From Haematococcus lacustris (Eukaryota; Chlorophyta; Chlorophyceae; Chlamydomonadales; Haematococcaceae): a DNA stretch of 64,000 nucleotides. Under the pieces are notes generated by a model. That model searched no databases. It saw only the letters and a program-made list of their open reading frames with translations, and was not told where the DNA came from. Every line of letters starts with the position of its first letter. Position 1 is the first letter of the stretch. Location of the stretch: assembly GCA_030144725.1 (NCBI GenBank), contig JASKMD010000017.1, positions 8,508,200 to 8,572,199 of the forward strand, read 5' to 3'. Positions 41,382 through 51,943 of the stretch are shown here, piece by piece. Position numbers and translations under genes: made by a program.

Positions 41382-43742
41382 ATGCCGACGTTAACCGACA
41401 CCAAGACATTGGCCCGAGCTGTGTGGCTAGTGCTGCTGATCGCTCAAGGTTAGGGCTAGCTTTATCAGAAAAGCAGCCCGCCCGAGCAGAGTGTGCAGTA
41501 CAACCTCCCCGTGCACACGCAGTTTCAGCGACCTGCCCAGATGAGGACGCCGTCTTAGCCCTAGCAAATGAGTTCCGGATTCGGTGCGTTACAAAACTGC
41601 AATGTAAATGCAGCGTCTCATTTTGAGCTGGGCATCGCAGAGGTGTTCATACGCCATTGCAACATCGCGTTCACTGCATCCGACTCTCAAGTATGCCTGT
41701 CCGCACTCCTCATGCAGGCACAGCTCAAGTCCCCTTGTGTGGGACGCAAGCATTGCTACTGCAGCCCAGGTATACTCCCTGCAGTTCTGGCAGTTTCAGC
41801 AGCTTTCAACCAGAACGTAGCATGCATACTGGCTCAGCAGAACAACTGTTACATTTGGTTTGGGGTGCATTGTTAGTTCAGCTCCCTCGTCCTTCACTAG
41901 AGCCTCCATTCGAGTCGGGCCACTAGGGGCCACTAGGGATCACTAGGGACAACTCAGAATGGTGTTATGGGGCTGTGTGGCGTGTTCCCATGCACATGGC
42001 ACATGCACATGTGCACAGGTGCCTACCACCTACACCATTGCCTGACCCCTGAGGGCTATGGTCTAGATTTGGCATGACCTGCATGCACTAATTGTAAGCT
42101 AATGACAGCTCGAATGGGGGCACACACTACTGTGCTGCAGTAGACTGCTCCTGCTGTGCCTTGGGTGGCCAGCAGTGACCTTTTCAAGCAACTTGGGTTT
42201 TCACGGCTTTCACTGAGTGACTTACATAGTGGATTCAGACCTATCTGTCAGGGTGGTCATTGCTGGTTCAGCAGAGGTTTACTCACAATGCAAATGCAAA
42301 CAAAGACACGACAGCACTCATCGCAGTTATGCAGCCCAGCCAGATGTTTGCAGCACTGCTTATGTGCAGGCACACGCTCGTCAGCTTGCTGCAGGCGCGT
42401 GTGGGTTGAGCCATTCAGATGACGCCGATCTGGGTGAAAGCCTGTATCACGAATTCTACACCCCTGCCAGGTATGAGTGTCAGCTCCTTGTGGTTGGTGC
42501 AGGCCACCGCAACCTGACCAGCATCCATGCATGTGTGGGTGTCAGCTGCGTACCCTGCACATCACCTTGCTGGTAGAGGACTGCTGCTACAATGGAACTG
42601 CATGGAGGTCGCGTTTGAGCACAGCATGAGAGCTCACTCATGTGTGTGGTCAGTTTAGAGCAGGTGCCCATTCCTCTTGTCAAAAGGAGGAAAGCCATGG
42701 TGTTGAGGCCATGGTCTGCTGTCTGTCTCTCCTCTGGGTTCAGGATGGAGCCTCAGTCGTGCGTACCAGCTGTACAGTCCTGGTACAACGAGGTGGACAG
42801 CTACAGGTGCGGCCACGCTGCAGCTTTGGTCCTGGCAGCAATGCTGGGGCTGCAGTGCTGCACAGCTTAAGCCAACTGGGTGCTACCCTGCAGATGGTAG
42901 CTGGCACTCTGTGCATGTGCAAATCCAGGTTCACTGCAACTCCATGGGCTGATAACCAGCAAAGCTTCCAAGATGTCGGGGACTTCACACAGGCAAGGAA
43001 TTTGTGGCATAAGCTCACATCACGCATTGCAAGCTTGATGCCAGTAGTGGGCCACGCCCCTGCCTCCGTGTGGCTGTTGACCTGGATGGTGTGTCCATGC
43101 AGCTCGTGTGGGCGTCTACTTCAAATATTGGCTGCGGCATGGCGCAAGCACCGGACTTCTCGTGCCATGTGGTTGTGTGCCAGTTCTACATCCCAGTGAG
43201 TGGCACTAGGCTCTTGACGCGCATCCCTTGTCACCTACTTGGCAAGCAGCGGCGCGACTGGAAAACACATAGGCGTGACCAACTGTCCGCGCTGCTGCCA
43301 ACACCTATCGCGACCGCAGGGGAACGTGGCTGACGACGACTATTTCTTGCAGAACGTGCTGCCGATACAGGAGAGCAGCGAGGAAAGCAGCGCGGAGTTC
43401 AGCGCCTCAGGCTCTCGGCGCAGTGCCACCGCCCTGACTCTGCCAGCAACAGCTGTTGCGGCCATACAACCCGGCAGCTATGGACATGCAACTGGCAGCC
43501 CCTCATCTGGCCCGGTGATCACTGGCAGCAGTGACGCCCTGGGGGAGGCAACCTCAGCGCAGCCTGCAGATCACCAGCCTGGTGGCAGTCGTGATGACAC
43601 TGACGCAGCCAAGCCTGCTGCTGACGCAATACAGCATCCTGCCACCAGTGCCGGGTCAGGGCAGAAGGTGATGAGAAGGCGGTGGTCCTTGTCGCGTGGT
43701 GTAGCACGCAGGCACTTGGGCATTGGACCCTGTCATCGTTAG
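41382..43742 (+). CDS. Secreted CAP-domain (PR-1/SCP-like) protein, 8 exons
   Basis: Extracellular CAP superfamily protein; relatives act in defence, sterol binding or wall modification. Exons: 41382-41448, 41529-41583, 41718-41769, 42370-42470, 42744-42806, 42965-42992, 43103-43195, 43320-43742. All phases agree and give 293 residues. A short signal peptide (LARAVWLVLLIAQ) leads the chain. The CAP core follows: DAVLALANEFRIRH, SPLVWD, ACGLSHSDDADLGESLY, SWYNEVDSYSFQDVGDFTQL, VWASTSNIGCGMA, HVVVCQFYIPGNVADDDY. A 120-residue Ser/Ala-rich tail has no known domain. Intron 6 uses a GC donor. The exon 6 acceptor (CAAAG) is weak, so that boundary is less sure. Intron 3 contains a Fanzor 3'-end fragment. 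Confidence 0.9.
41879..42166 (-). mobile_element. Fanzor subfamily-B 3'-end fragment in CAP intron 3
   Basis: It matches copy 3 (39543-39800): element end CAGCTCC, the conserved core, the stop codon and the last dozen or so codons (to 42166). No other coding part is left. It is antisense to the CAP gene. Confidence 0.85.
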
Positions 43743-43843
43743 ACCCGGTCACAGTGACGAACAACCATGGAATGAATCACAGCTTTGTTGTCATCTGTTC
43801 AGATCTGTTGCATTTGTTTATCTTATGTGTCAATGCTGATGAT

Positions 43844-43990
43844 GTGGCTTACACCGCTTAAGCCGTCAGCCGTTAGGCTGCTAGGCCGCCCTCCCCCTCT
43901 AGGGGTTTGGGACTTTCTGTAACGCACTTAAAAGCAAGGTGCACAAACAAAGGTGCACATGGGCTCAACATGAAGTCATGCGAGTTCTCA
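43844..43990 (-). repeat. Dispersed 150-bp repeat C, second copy
   Basis: Reverse complement of the insertion at 27312-27465 with a few changes, sharing GCTTACACCGCTTAAGCC and CCCCCTCTAGGGG. Confidence 0.8.
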
Positions 43991-44254
43991 ATATTGTTCT
44001 GTAAAGTCATGGCAAACTCCGGTTGCTACCTGATGGAACTCGTGGCAGTGCACTCAAAGATGAAATGCATGGCGTCATCCACTACCCCCTCTGTGCATCT
44101 GGTGCATGTGCGATCAATGAAAGTTACCCCCTCAAACCGAGCCTTCTCCACCCCCAGACCACTGTTGCCTAACCTGAACCTAGTCAGGCTCGTGCGAGAG
44201 GGGTTGGGAGGTTGTGAGGAGAGTCAGTTATGTGTCAATGCGTAAAAAAAATGC

Positions 44255-44497
44255 TGGAGCGGCCCTCAGGAGAACAAAACTCATTCAACAAGGAACAACA
44301 TGTCGGCCTGTGGGTAATCTCACTCAGCTACTACAAGCATGTTGTAGCATCCTCGGTCGCACCCTTGATGACTGCAAACCCCACCTCGGTGGCACTCGTT
44401 CCTGGGGCTAATCCCCCTTGACCACTGGGCACCTCATCAAAACGAACAACTTAAATGCTTAAAGGCTGACAGCCTGGCGAAACAAACCTATCCTAAC
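44255..44497 (-). repeat. Inverted dispersed repeat B, right copy
   Basis: Reverse complement of 40968-41185, about 85-90 per cent alike by eye. No ORF is conserved between the copies. Confidence 0.8.
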
Positions 44498-44754
44498 CAG
44501 CCCTCGAGTTCGCCAAGGCTCTTGGGCTGGGGCTGTGAGAGCATTGACGCTCCCTGTGGACACGGTTTAACAGTATCAGCGCCACAAGCTAGCCATGCTC
44601 TGTAGTGTGATAGTGTCCAGGCCACAGGAATGCTCCCTGTTTTCAGCACAAAGTGGAACCCAAGAGCGAGCGTCTAGCAGGCTGAGAAGTATCAAAGCCT
44701 TACTAAGCACTCATGTCGCCCATACAGGACTGGCTCATCACCGCCTTGGCTTAT
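44498..44754. other. Unique spacer before the Fanzor element
   Basis: No gene or repeat is recognised. If the element works like TnpB/Fanzor, the bases just outside 44755 (minus strand) would supply the guide. Confidence 0.4.
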
Positions 44755-45011
44755 CCAGCACCTAGGCCCTAAACCTTGAGCCTTCATTGCAGTCGAACAC
44801 ACTAATCGTGGATCACTACAAAACGGTGTTTTTGTCTGTGTGGTGTTCCCATCACATGGCATGCTCATGGCCTATACATGGCATACACATGGTCATGGTC
44901 GCCTACCACCTACAGCATTGCCTGACCCCTGTGACAGGGCTATGCGTAGAGTTGGCATGACAAAACATGCACTTATTGAAAGCTGATGACAGCTCAAAGG
45001 GGGGGCACACA
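44755..45011 (-). ncRNA. Candidate fRNA (guide scaffold) region, main copy
   Basis: 257 bp between the Fanzor stop and the element end are conserved in four subfamily-A copies, two of them without any coding sequence. Structured parts, element-sense strand: CCCTGTCACAGGG hairpin, GTAGGTGGTAGGC block, and the terminal CTCAAGGTTGAG hairpin. Position and conservation fit the guide-RNA scaffold; transcription is not shown. Confidence 0.45.
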
Positions 45012-48000
45012 CTACTGTGCCTCAGCAGGCTGCTGTTGCTGGGCCTTGGGTGGCTTGTCTCGCACCCGCTTGTATCCCAGGCCAAGGTACTCCTTGCCCT
45101 TGGCTGGCAACTTCCCCTGCTCTGGCCAGTAGCACAGCTCCAGTGGGCGCCACTTGCTCTCCCCAATGCGCTGCATATTCAACGTTGCATTGCAGTCCCT
45201 GTCCAGCCACCTGCCTGGCTGTGGTGCTGGCTCTGCCTTGGCAGCCTTGCCCTTGCCCGTTGCGGGCTCAGCTGCCGGCTCAGCCTTGGTGCGCTTGCTG
45301 CGCTTGGCTGGCAGGGGAGTGTTGGGCCCAGGCTCTGAGGCTGCTGCCTGTGTGGCCTCCTGGCTGCTGCGTGGGGCCTGTGGTGGCTTGCGGGGGGCCA
45401 CTACCGGGCACCACATCATGCCCCGCACTGGCTGGTCACGCTGCTGGCTCCAGGCTGGGCGCACCAGGCGGTGTTTCACCTGCCCTGCTGGGAGCTTCCA
45501 TCCTGCAGGCCTTGTGGCCCTGCGCTTGTTCAGCTGCCTCTCACAGGGCTGCTGGCCATTCACTGCTGAGCTGACCCAGCTGGTGCGGTGCTCATCCACA
45601 AGCACCACCCTGCCCCGCTGCTGGTTTGTGCCCCTGGGCCTGCACACCACCTTGCAGCAGGCACGCAGCACCGCATCAGCACCCCAGCCCCCCCTTGTGC
45701 CAATGCCAGCTGCTCCAAAGAAGAAAACCAGCTGTTTGGCATGCCCATGCCACTGCATGGACACCTCCTCCATGTCCTCCTCCAACTGCAGCCATGCACA
45801 CAAGGCAAACAGAGGGTGGCTGACATGGTGGCACACAGTTAGGCATGTCACTTGCAACACCTCTTTCACTTCCTACCAACCCACCAACTCTCAGTCCCTC
45901 ACCCTCCCTCCCTCCCACCCACCCGCACCTTCTTGAAGAACTGCTCCAGTGTCCGGTCCTGAGCTCCGTACAGCCTGAGCCGCTGTTGTGCCCACTTGGG
46001 GTCCAGGTACACCTCCCACACCGCATCCCAGGTGGCCAGGGTGACGGTGATGTGCTTCAGGTTGGCCTCCAGGGAGGTGCCGGTTGAGCTTGCTGCTGCC
46101 AGGTGCTGGAGGTGTGGCTTGATAGGAGCCAGCCACCGTTCGGTGTCACGGCGGGCATTATTCAGGCCACTGCCATGCCTGACCTGGCCCTTGGTCAGTT
46201 TCCACCGGCGCAGCTGGTCTGCCATCAGCTGGCCTGTTGCCGGATCCCACACCCCTGAGGCTGCACTGACTGCCTGGGTGACGCCAGGGTCAATGCCTAC
46301 CCCAATCTGGGTGGCTGGGTTGAACACAAACTGCCGTGTTTCAGCTAGGCCCTTGCCAATGCGGGGCAGGCCCAACTCATGGGCCGCTACAGCTGCTGCA
46401 CCTGGGCCTGCCACTGGGCTGCTGTTGCTGCTGGAGGGGCTTGCTGTTGAGGGTGGGTTGGGAGGGGCCTGCTGCAGGAGGGGTTGGGAGGGGGCGGGTG
46501 TAGTATACACACACACTGACGCCATCTGTCTCTACCGTCCTCTCGAACTCAAACCCCTGGTTGGCCAGCTTCCCCGTGCTGAACCACCTAGTTCAATGCT
46601 GGCTACGGGCTGGCTCTGCGGTGAACACATCCTCTGTCTCCCTCGTGAGCCCCAGCTGCTGGCACACCCCGTGGAGCACTCTGCTGTCCACCTTGATGAA
46701 GTGGATGCCCACCTTGGCCATGGGCGTGAGGGTGAAGGGGGGTGGGCAGGTCAGAACCAGGGGACCTACCCTACGCCCGCCACTCTTTGGTTTGCCTGGC
46801 ACGGGTGGGGTGGGGGGCTGCTGCCACTGCTCCAGGCACCTGCACACATGCACCGCATGGCGCATGCGGCAGGGGAGGGGCACGGTGTCCTGCAAGGAGT
46901 CATCCTCCTCCAGGGCCAGCAGTCTCCGCTGCTTGGCTGCCTCCTCTATCAGGTCAGCCACGTGTCCCTTGTCCAGGGTGGCTGCCTGCAGCTCAGGGCT
47001 GTCAGCGTTGAGGCTGTACCCACACGCCATCCTAATGAACAGCTGAGCCTCCTCCCCGCTCCACCATAGCCGGGCCCTGGCTGCCTTGGCGTACAGCTTG
47101 AGATAGCGCTCTGCAGGTCAGGTCAGGTCAGGCCTAGATCATGGTCAGGTCAGGGTCAGGTCAGGGTCAGGTCTATGTCAAGGTCCAGATTCTATGCACC
47201 ACCATCACTTGCCTGGGTTGGAGTAGTGCTGCTGCATGGCAACCGCAAGCTGCATGGAGTGATGGCTGATGGTGTTATGGTCCCCGGTCAGGTTGACTCT
47301 GCCAAGTTGCTGCAGCTTGGCCAGCAGCTCCTGGTTGCTGGGGTGAGTGAAGGCGGGCTTGATGCTGTAGTGTAGGATCTGCCTTGGGCGCCCAAGCCGC
47401 CGCTGCAGCTGGTTGTAGGGTGTCAACTTGTTGGAGTTAGCAAAGTATTCACAGAATACCTGCAGCTGCTGCAGCATGACGGGATCTTCGCTGTCAAGGG
47501 GCATGGGTGGCCCAGTGGGTGCTGCTGCTGGGGGGTGGCGGGCAGCGAGGCGGGCACTGGGTGGCCGCAGCGTGGGTGGCGCTGGGGCAGGCTCTGGCTC
47601 AGGCTCCGGCTCAGCCTCAGCCTTAGGATCCCAGTCCATAGCCAGGGCTGCTGGCAGGGCAGGGACACGCAGGGGGAGTGGGGGTAAGGGGGCAGCATCC
47701 AGTGCACGAGGAGGCTGCACGGCTGGAGGTGTAGGGCGCTGCGGAACCCTGGGGTGGAGTAACCCACTAGGCATGTCAAGAAGATCCTGAGCACATACAA
47801 CGAGGCGATGACACGGAGCTGGCTGTGCACACCAGCCCTCAGTTGGAAGTGCGCCTTTAGCTTGCGCTTCGTCTTCTTGCACCCGCGCAGCACGGCGCAC
47901 TCCGGGACCTTGATGACCTGCAGCCAATACAATCAACATTTTGACAGGCCGGCACACAATCCGGGGACACAATGCGGGGACACAAACAGTGCGGGGGCAT

Positions 48001-48190
48001 ACAGTGCGGGGGCATACAGGCGGATGCGCACCTGTCGTCGCTGGGTTTTCCATTCAGCCCTACGCTCCTCGCGTTGTTTGCCTGGAGGGGTACTAGGACC
48101 TGCGCTGGCATGTACAGTAGCGATGTGAGCAGCGCGGAGCTCGCCGGACTGCACAGTTGCAGCGGACCACACCACGACTACGACGAACAT
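45012..48190 (-). pseudogene. Fz: Fanzor nuclease gene, near-complete but damaged
   Basis: Relative of TnpB RNA-guided DNA nucleases. Phase-consistent exons: 48032-48190, 47768-47917, 47213-47714 (GC donor), 47110 to about 46513, then another frame to 45929, and 45785-45012. The N-terminus is basic (VPECAVLRGCKKTKRKLK). RuvC-I is VGIDPGVTQAVSAASG, RuvC-II is VVLVDEHRTS and RuvC-III is WLDRDCNAALNM, so all three catalytic acids remain. FFFGAAGIGTRGG precedes RuvC-II. The usual CxxC zinc pairs between RuvC-II and III are reduced to single Cys. TGA at 46593-46595 (SQH, stop, TRWFSTGK) and a one-base frame change near 46510 break the chain. A 37-nt intron could explain the second break but not the first. 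Confidence 0.85.
47116..47178. repeat. GGTCA short tandem repeat in Fanzor intron
   Basis: AGGTC and GGTCA units, about ten, between Fanzor exons ending 47213 and starting 47110. Confidence 0.8.
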
Positions 48191-48705
48191 TGCTTTCGCG
48201 GGCTTTCAATGGGATGCGGCTTTTAATCTGCGCTACTGGGCCGCTTCCTCGAGGCATTGCGCCACTAGGCTCATATCAGCACACACCTGCTGCTACCTAC
48301 TTCTACCCAGGAGGCGATGTCACTCACTCTCGCACCTCCAAAGGGCATTGCCAAAGGGCACCTGCAAAGGGCACCTCCAAAGGGCCAACCATGTTCTCCC
48401 AAATGTCAACCATGTTCTCCCCTGGATGAGTTTGGCTTGGCTAATCTCACGACAACTGAATGCTAGTATTCCAAAATCACAACCAGCAACATGGCAACAA
48501 ACCAACGCGTGTACCATTTGATTGGCTAGAGCATGCACAAGTTCAGACACCACCTGCCATTAATTTGAAACAATGCATGCGTTCAGATGAAATCCTGCAG
48601 GGCACAGACCATCGCACAGGCCTGTCTTGACACTGCCAGTGCTAGTGCAGCCGCTGCTATGCAGCTGTGCACAGCCGGTGATCTCCTTCTTGATCCCCTC
48701 CTGCA

Positions 48706-50121
48706 TCACTGGGCTGGGATCTGCTGGTAGCCCTGTGTAGTGCGCTTGGGTGGCAGCTTGCGCAGGATGTAGAGCACACATGCGGTGGGCAGGATCTCCA
48801 CCAGGCTGTAGTACAGGATGTTCAACAGGGGGTGGCCCAGCATGTCCAGCTCTAGGTCCTGGAGGTCAAAGGCTGACAGGGACACCATCACTGCCCTGCA
48901 CAGGGGTCACATGAACAGCACAGCACCGTCAGCACACCAGCTGCATTGCAGCGCACACAGCGCATGGTAACCTTTTGTGATGGTTATGATGGCAATGATG
49001 ACAATTGACAGGTCGCTTGAGGGGCAGGGCTGTGCATCTGACCTGAAGCTGAAGCAGCCAGCACAGATGGTGGTCACCAATCCGACCTCCCTCAGCTTTT
49101 TGCGACGGCCTCGCGATTCGATTGGGAAGCGCTGCAGCATGAGGAACAAGCGGCCCCCATACAGCAGGAAGCCAGCTGCTGCGCCTGCTGACATGACTGC
49201 CAGAAACACGTCAGAGATGACAAAGCCAAGCCGCTGCCTCTCAGCATCTTGGCCTGGCCAGGTGCTCATCGTCCACAAACCAACCTGCACAACCAAGGCA
49301 TCAAGGGGGATGGGTGGGTGATCACACTTTCTTAAGAGCGATCCTGTACTGCCGTCTGTGAGAATCAGTCTGCTGCATGGAGCCCAGCCCCCTGAAGCAT
49401 ACCTGTGTGGCGTACACCAGCAGGTTCAAAACAACAAAGATGGGCCGCAACGCTCCCGTGGGCATGCTGCGTGCCTGGTGGTAGATCTCAGCCCAGAACA
49501 AGACCAGGAGGGTGTAGGTGGTGAAGAAGAGAAGACCTGGAAAATAGGGGACAAGGTTGACTCCTGGTGCTGCCAACACACCACGCTGTGCAAAAATAGG
49601 GGTGATACCTGGTAGGTCAAGGAGAAGGATCTTGACAAGCTGAGGATGCAGGTCCTCCATTTGCCCCCGGTACAAGAAGATGCCAGCTCGCAGGGTACAA
49701 ACCAGGCAGTTCAGTAGGTGGAAAACTTTCTGCAAACATGATCCGCAACCCTGCATCAGCCACTGGAGGCCCCTAGCTGCGCTGCTGTGAGCATGGCAAG
49801 TCACCAGTGTGCAACTGCAGCCTCCCTAGCCGTGCCCACCACACCTGCGTCGTCATGCCATACTCTGGCACCCTCAAGTGTATCCGGATGAGTTGCACCT
49901 GCACAAACAGGCCCGCCTGCCTCAGCTGACTGCGCTCGACCAGAGCGGACGCGTATTGCACAATGGCGCACCAGTGCGACCAACCCAATCAGGCCATAAG
50001 CCGCGGCGATGCCCCAGTTTGCATACACTTGGAACTGGGGGTCTTGCTCCACGCGCTGCCACCTGTCACCAGCAGCGAGCAGGGGAGCAGCAAACGTCAT
50101 CAGCATCAGCGCGTTGCTCAT
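48706..50121 (-). CDS. TOM1: TOM1/TOM3/THH1 family membrane protein, 6 exons
   Basis: Seven-helix tonoplast or endomembrane protein. The plant relatives were found as host factors for tobamovirus replication; the normal role is unclear. Exons: 49972-50121, 49845-49898, 49609-49729, 49403-49536, 49043-49284, 48706-48895. All phases agree and give 296 residues, the usual family length. Family blocks in order: IRIHLRVPEYGMTTQ, KVFHLLN, ILLLDLPGLLFFTTYTLLV, LFWAEIYHQARSMPT, GFLLYGGRLFLMLQRFPIES, GRRKKLREVG, and LVEILPTACVLYILRKLPPK at the C-terminus. The whole topology is kept. No damage is seen. Confidence 0.95.
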
Positions 50122-50577
50122 AAGCCGCTTTCGTCAAAGTAGTGCGCACCATTCTGGAAGCTGAGGCCACTGCAGCGACTCCAACGACAACACAGCGTGC
50201 CTCATTCTGCTAGAGGTGGCACTGCAGGAGTCCTCGAGGTACGGAAGCGACCCCTAGGGGTCCAGCTCAGTGCATGCCAGGGCTGAGCAGAGCCCAATGA
50301 AGCGGGCAGGTGTTTAAGCCTGAGGAGGTGGTTTCCAGATTGGTTTGTCCGCACTCTGCTGCACAGCTGCACCGCGAGCTTTGCGACAAGCATGGTGTCG
50401 CATCCCATTCGTAGGCTGCATGCGATTTCTATGCCAACCAAGGATCAACAGTGGCGGGGCACTTCTCACACAGGGCCGTAGCATCAGCGTTCGTCAGCTG
50501 TCAGCATTGTTGCAGGTCAGCAAAGTCATGGTCTATAGGGTCGATAGGGTTCTCAGCTCATGGCTACGGTCAGGTGT
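50122..50577. promoter_or_regulatory. 5' flank of the TOM1-like gene
   Basis: 456 bp upstream of ATG 50121 up to the inverted repeat at 50578. It presumably includes the promoter. No clear motif is seen. Confidence 0.4.
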
Positions 50578-50790
50578 CCCCAACTAACAAAAAATGACAG
50601 GAAATGATAGGAAACCGACCCCTGGTAATCAAAACGACGCCGCGTCTCAGCCACGTGGTTTCTATTTCTGTATCGCACATCACTGGATAGAAGACTCCGT
50701 CAGCTATGCGGTGCAACATGTATCATTAAATACTGTGCAGTGTGCTGAGTGCTTTGGCGGCTCAAATCTTTACATTTTAAATCATGCTTG
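50578..50790 (+). repeat. Long inverted repeat D, left arm
   Basis: About 213 bp starting CCCCAACTAACAAAAAATG match the reverse complement of 58207-58426. The arms face each other across 7.8 kb, as in a long-TIR element, but flanking bases show no clear target duplication. Confidence 0.75.
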
Positions 50791-51009
50791 GTGTGCTTCC
50801 CTCAGAATACACCTAAGTGCAAGCTGGGTGATCACACTGGGTGTTGAGAAACCCTATGGCAGCGTTGTCGTCTCATGCTGATGGGTGGTGGTCACTCTAC
50901 CTGGGGCCCACACTGATTCCACGTATGATGTCTGAGCTTTATACAATACAAACATTGTACTGGGGCTCGGTGGCAGGCTTACTTTGTGTTAATGGGCTAT
51001 GTACGCGAC

Positions 51010-51265
51010 ATGATGCATGAGTGCCTACCACCTACACTATTGCCTGATCGATAGGGTTTTGGTGTAGAGTTGGCATGAGAAATATGCTCTCCTCTATGCG
51101 CTGCATGTTGAGCGCTGCATTGCTGTCTCTGTCCAGCCACCTGCCTGGCTGTGCTCGGTGGGCTCAGCTGCCTGCTCAGCCTTGGTGTGCTTGCTGCGCT
51201 TGGCTGGCGGGGGAGTGTTGGGCCCCTGCTCTGAGGCTGCTGGCTGTGTGGCTGCCTGGCTGCTG
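51010..51265 (-). pseudogene. Fanzor subfamily-B fragment with internal deletion
   Basis: It carries part of the B-type 3' region (CTACCACCTACACTATTGCC), then coding sequence around the RuvC-III block and the Lys/Ala linker. The rest is deleted. The copy ends at CTG 51265, where the TIR element is inserted; CATGGGG, the continuation in copy 3, appears on the other side at 56617. Confidence 0.75.
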
Positions 51266-51452
51266 CCGTCGGAAAGTTTCGGACCTCTTCGCGACCTATG
51301 ATTCGCGACTGATCATGACTTGTAACTGTGCTCTTAATGTGAGGTTGGAGTTCGCTCTGATATGCGAGAAATGGCAAAAGGAATGACAGGTTGCCTGACC
51401 TATGATATAGTATAATGTCAGACTCTGACTCAGAGGCCAAGCTGTTACGGGA

Positions 51453-51546
51453 AAATAACGACCGAGACCTCGTCGAAAGTTGCAGTAAACGACGAGGCGT
51501 AGCCGAGTCGTTTACGCAGCTTGAGACGAGGCCGAGGTCGTTATTT
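51453..51546. other. Nested palindrome
   Basis: Outer arms 51453-51474 and 51525-51546 (AAATAACGACC...CCTCGTC and complement, 19 of 22 paired) enclose inner perfect arms TAAACGAC (51486-51493) and GTCGTTTA (51507-51514). Confidence 0.8.
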
Positions 51547-51943
51547 GAACGTGAACAGCGCGGGCCGAGACATTATACGGCCCTTTACATTACGGGTGGC
51601 TCGAGGCATAACGTGTAAGTTATAAGCCAGCAGCATCAACGCGTGTACAACGCGCAACTCTGTCGCCGCACCCTGCACTTTATCAGTAAAAATCGCGGTT
51701 AGGCAGCGGTTGACGCACTTTCTCAGTAAAATATGCGGTTAGGCGGTGGTTACAGTAAAACTCCGCGGAGGCCACGCTGTCTCCGGCATCCTACAGCCAC
51801 GCACACAGCCTGCTCATAGTTGTGGCGAGCAGCGCAACCTCTTCGGACCAACTCCTGCAAGCCGTGCAAGTCGCGGTTGAATGTCACTGGGGTCACATCC
51901 CCCAAAACAGTCCAGCATCCTTCCACGCACACAAACTACCGCT

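Larger units (their letters stand above)
44755..48399 (-). mobile_element. Longest Fanzor element (subfamily A)
   Basis: About 3.65 kb. The 3' end starts CCAGCACCTAGG (44755) and the 5' end finishes near ...CCATGTTCTCC (48399); both ends are defined by their joining in the short copy at 32901-33262. Known Fanzor elements often lack target duplications, and none is visible here. A spliced gene occupies 45012-48190. Confidence 0.85.

Noticed and set aside
45154..45936. Plus-strand 260-codon ORF
   Set aside because: It is the antisense of the Fanzor RuvC-II/III exon, whose motifs and splice phases are on the minus strand.
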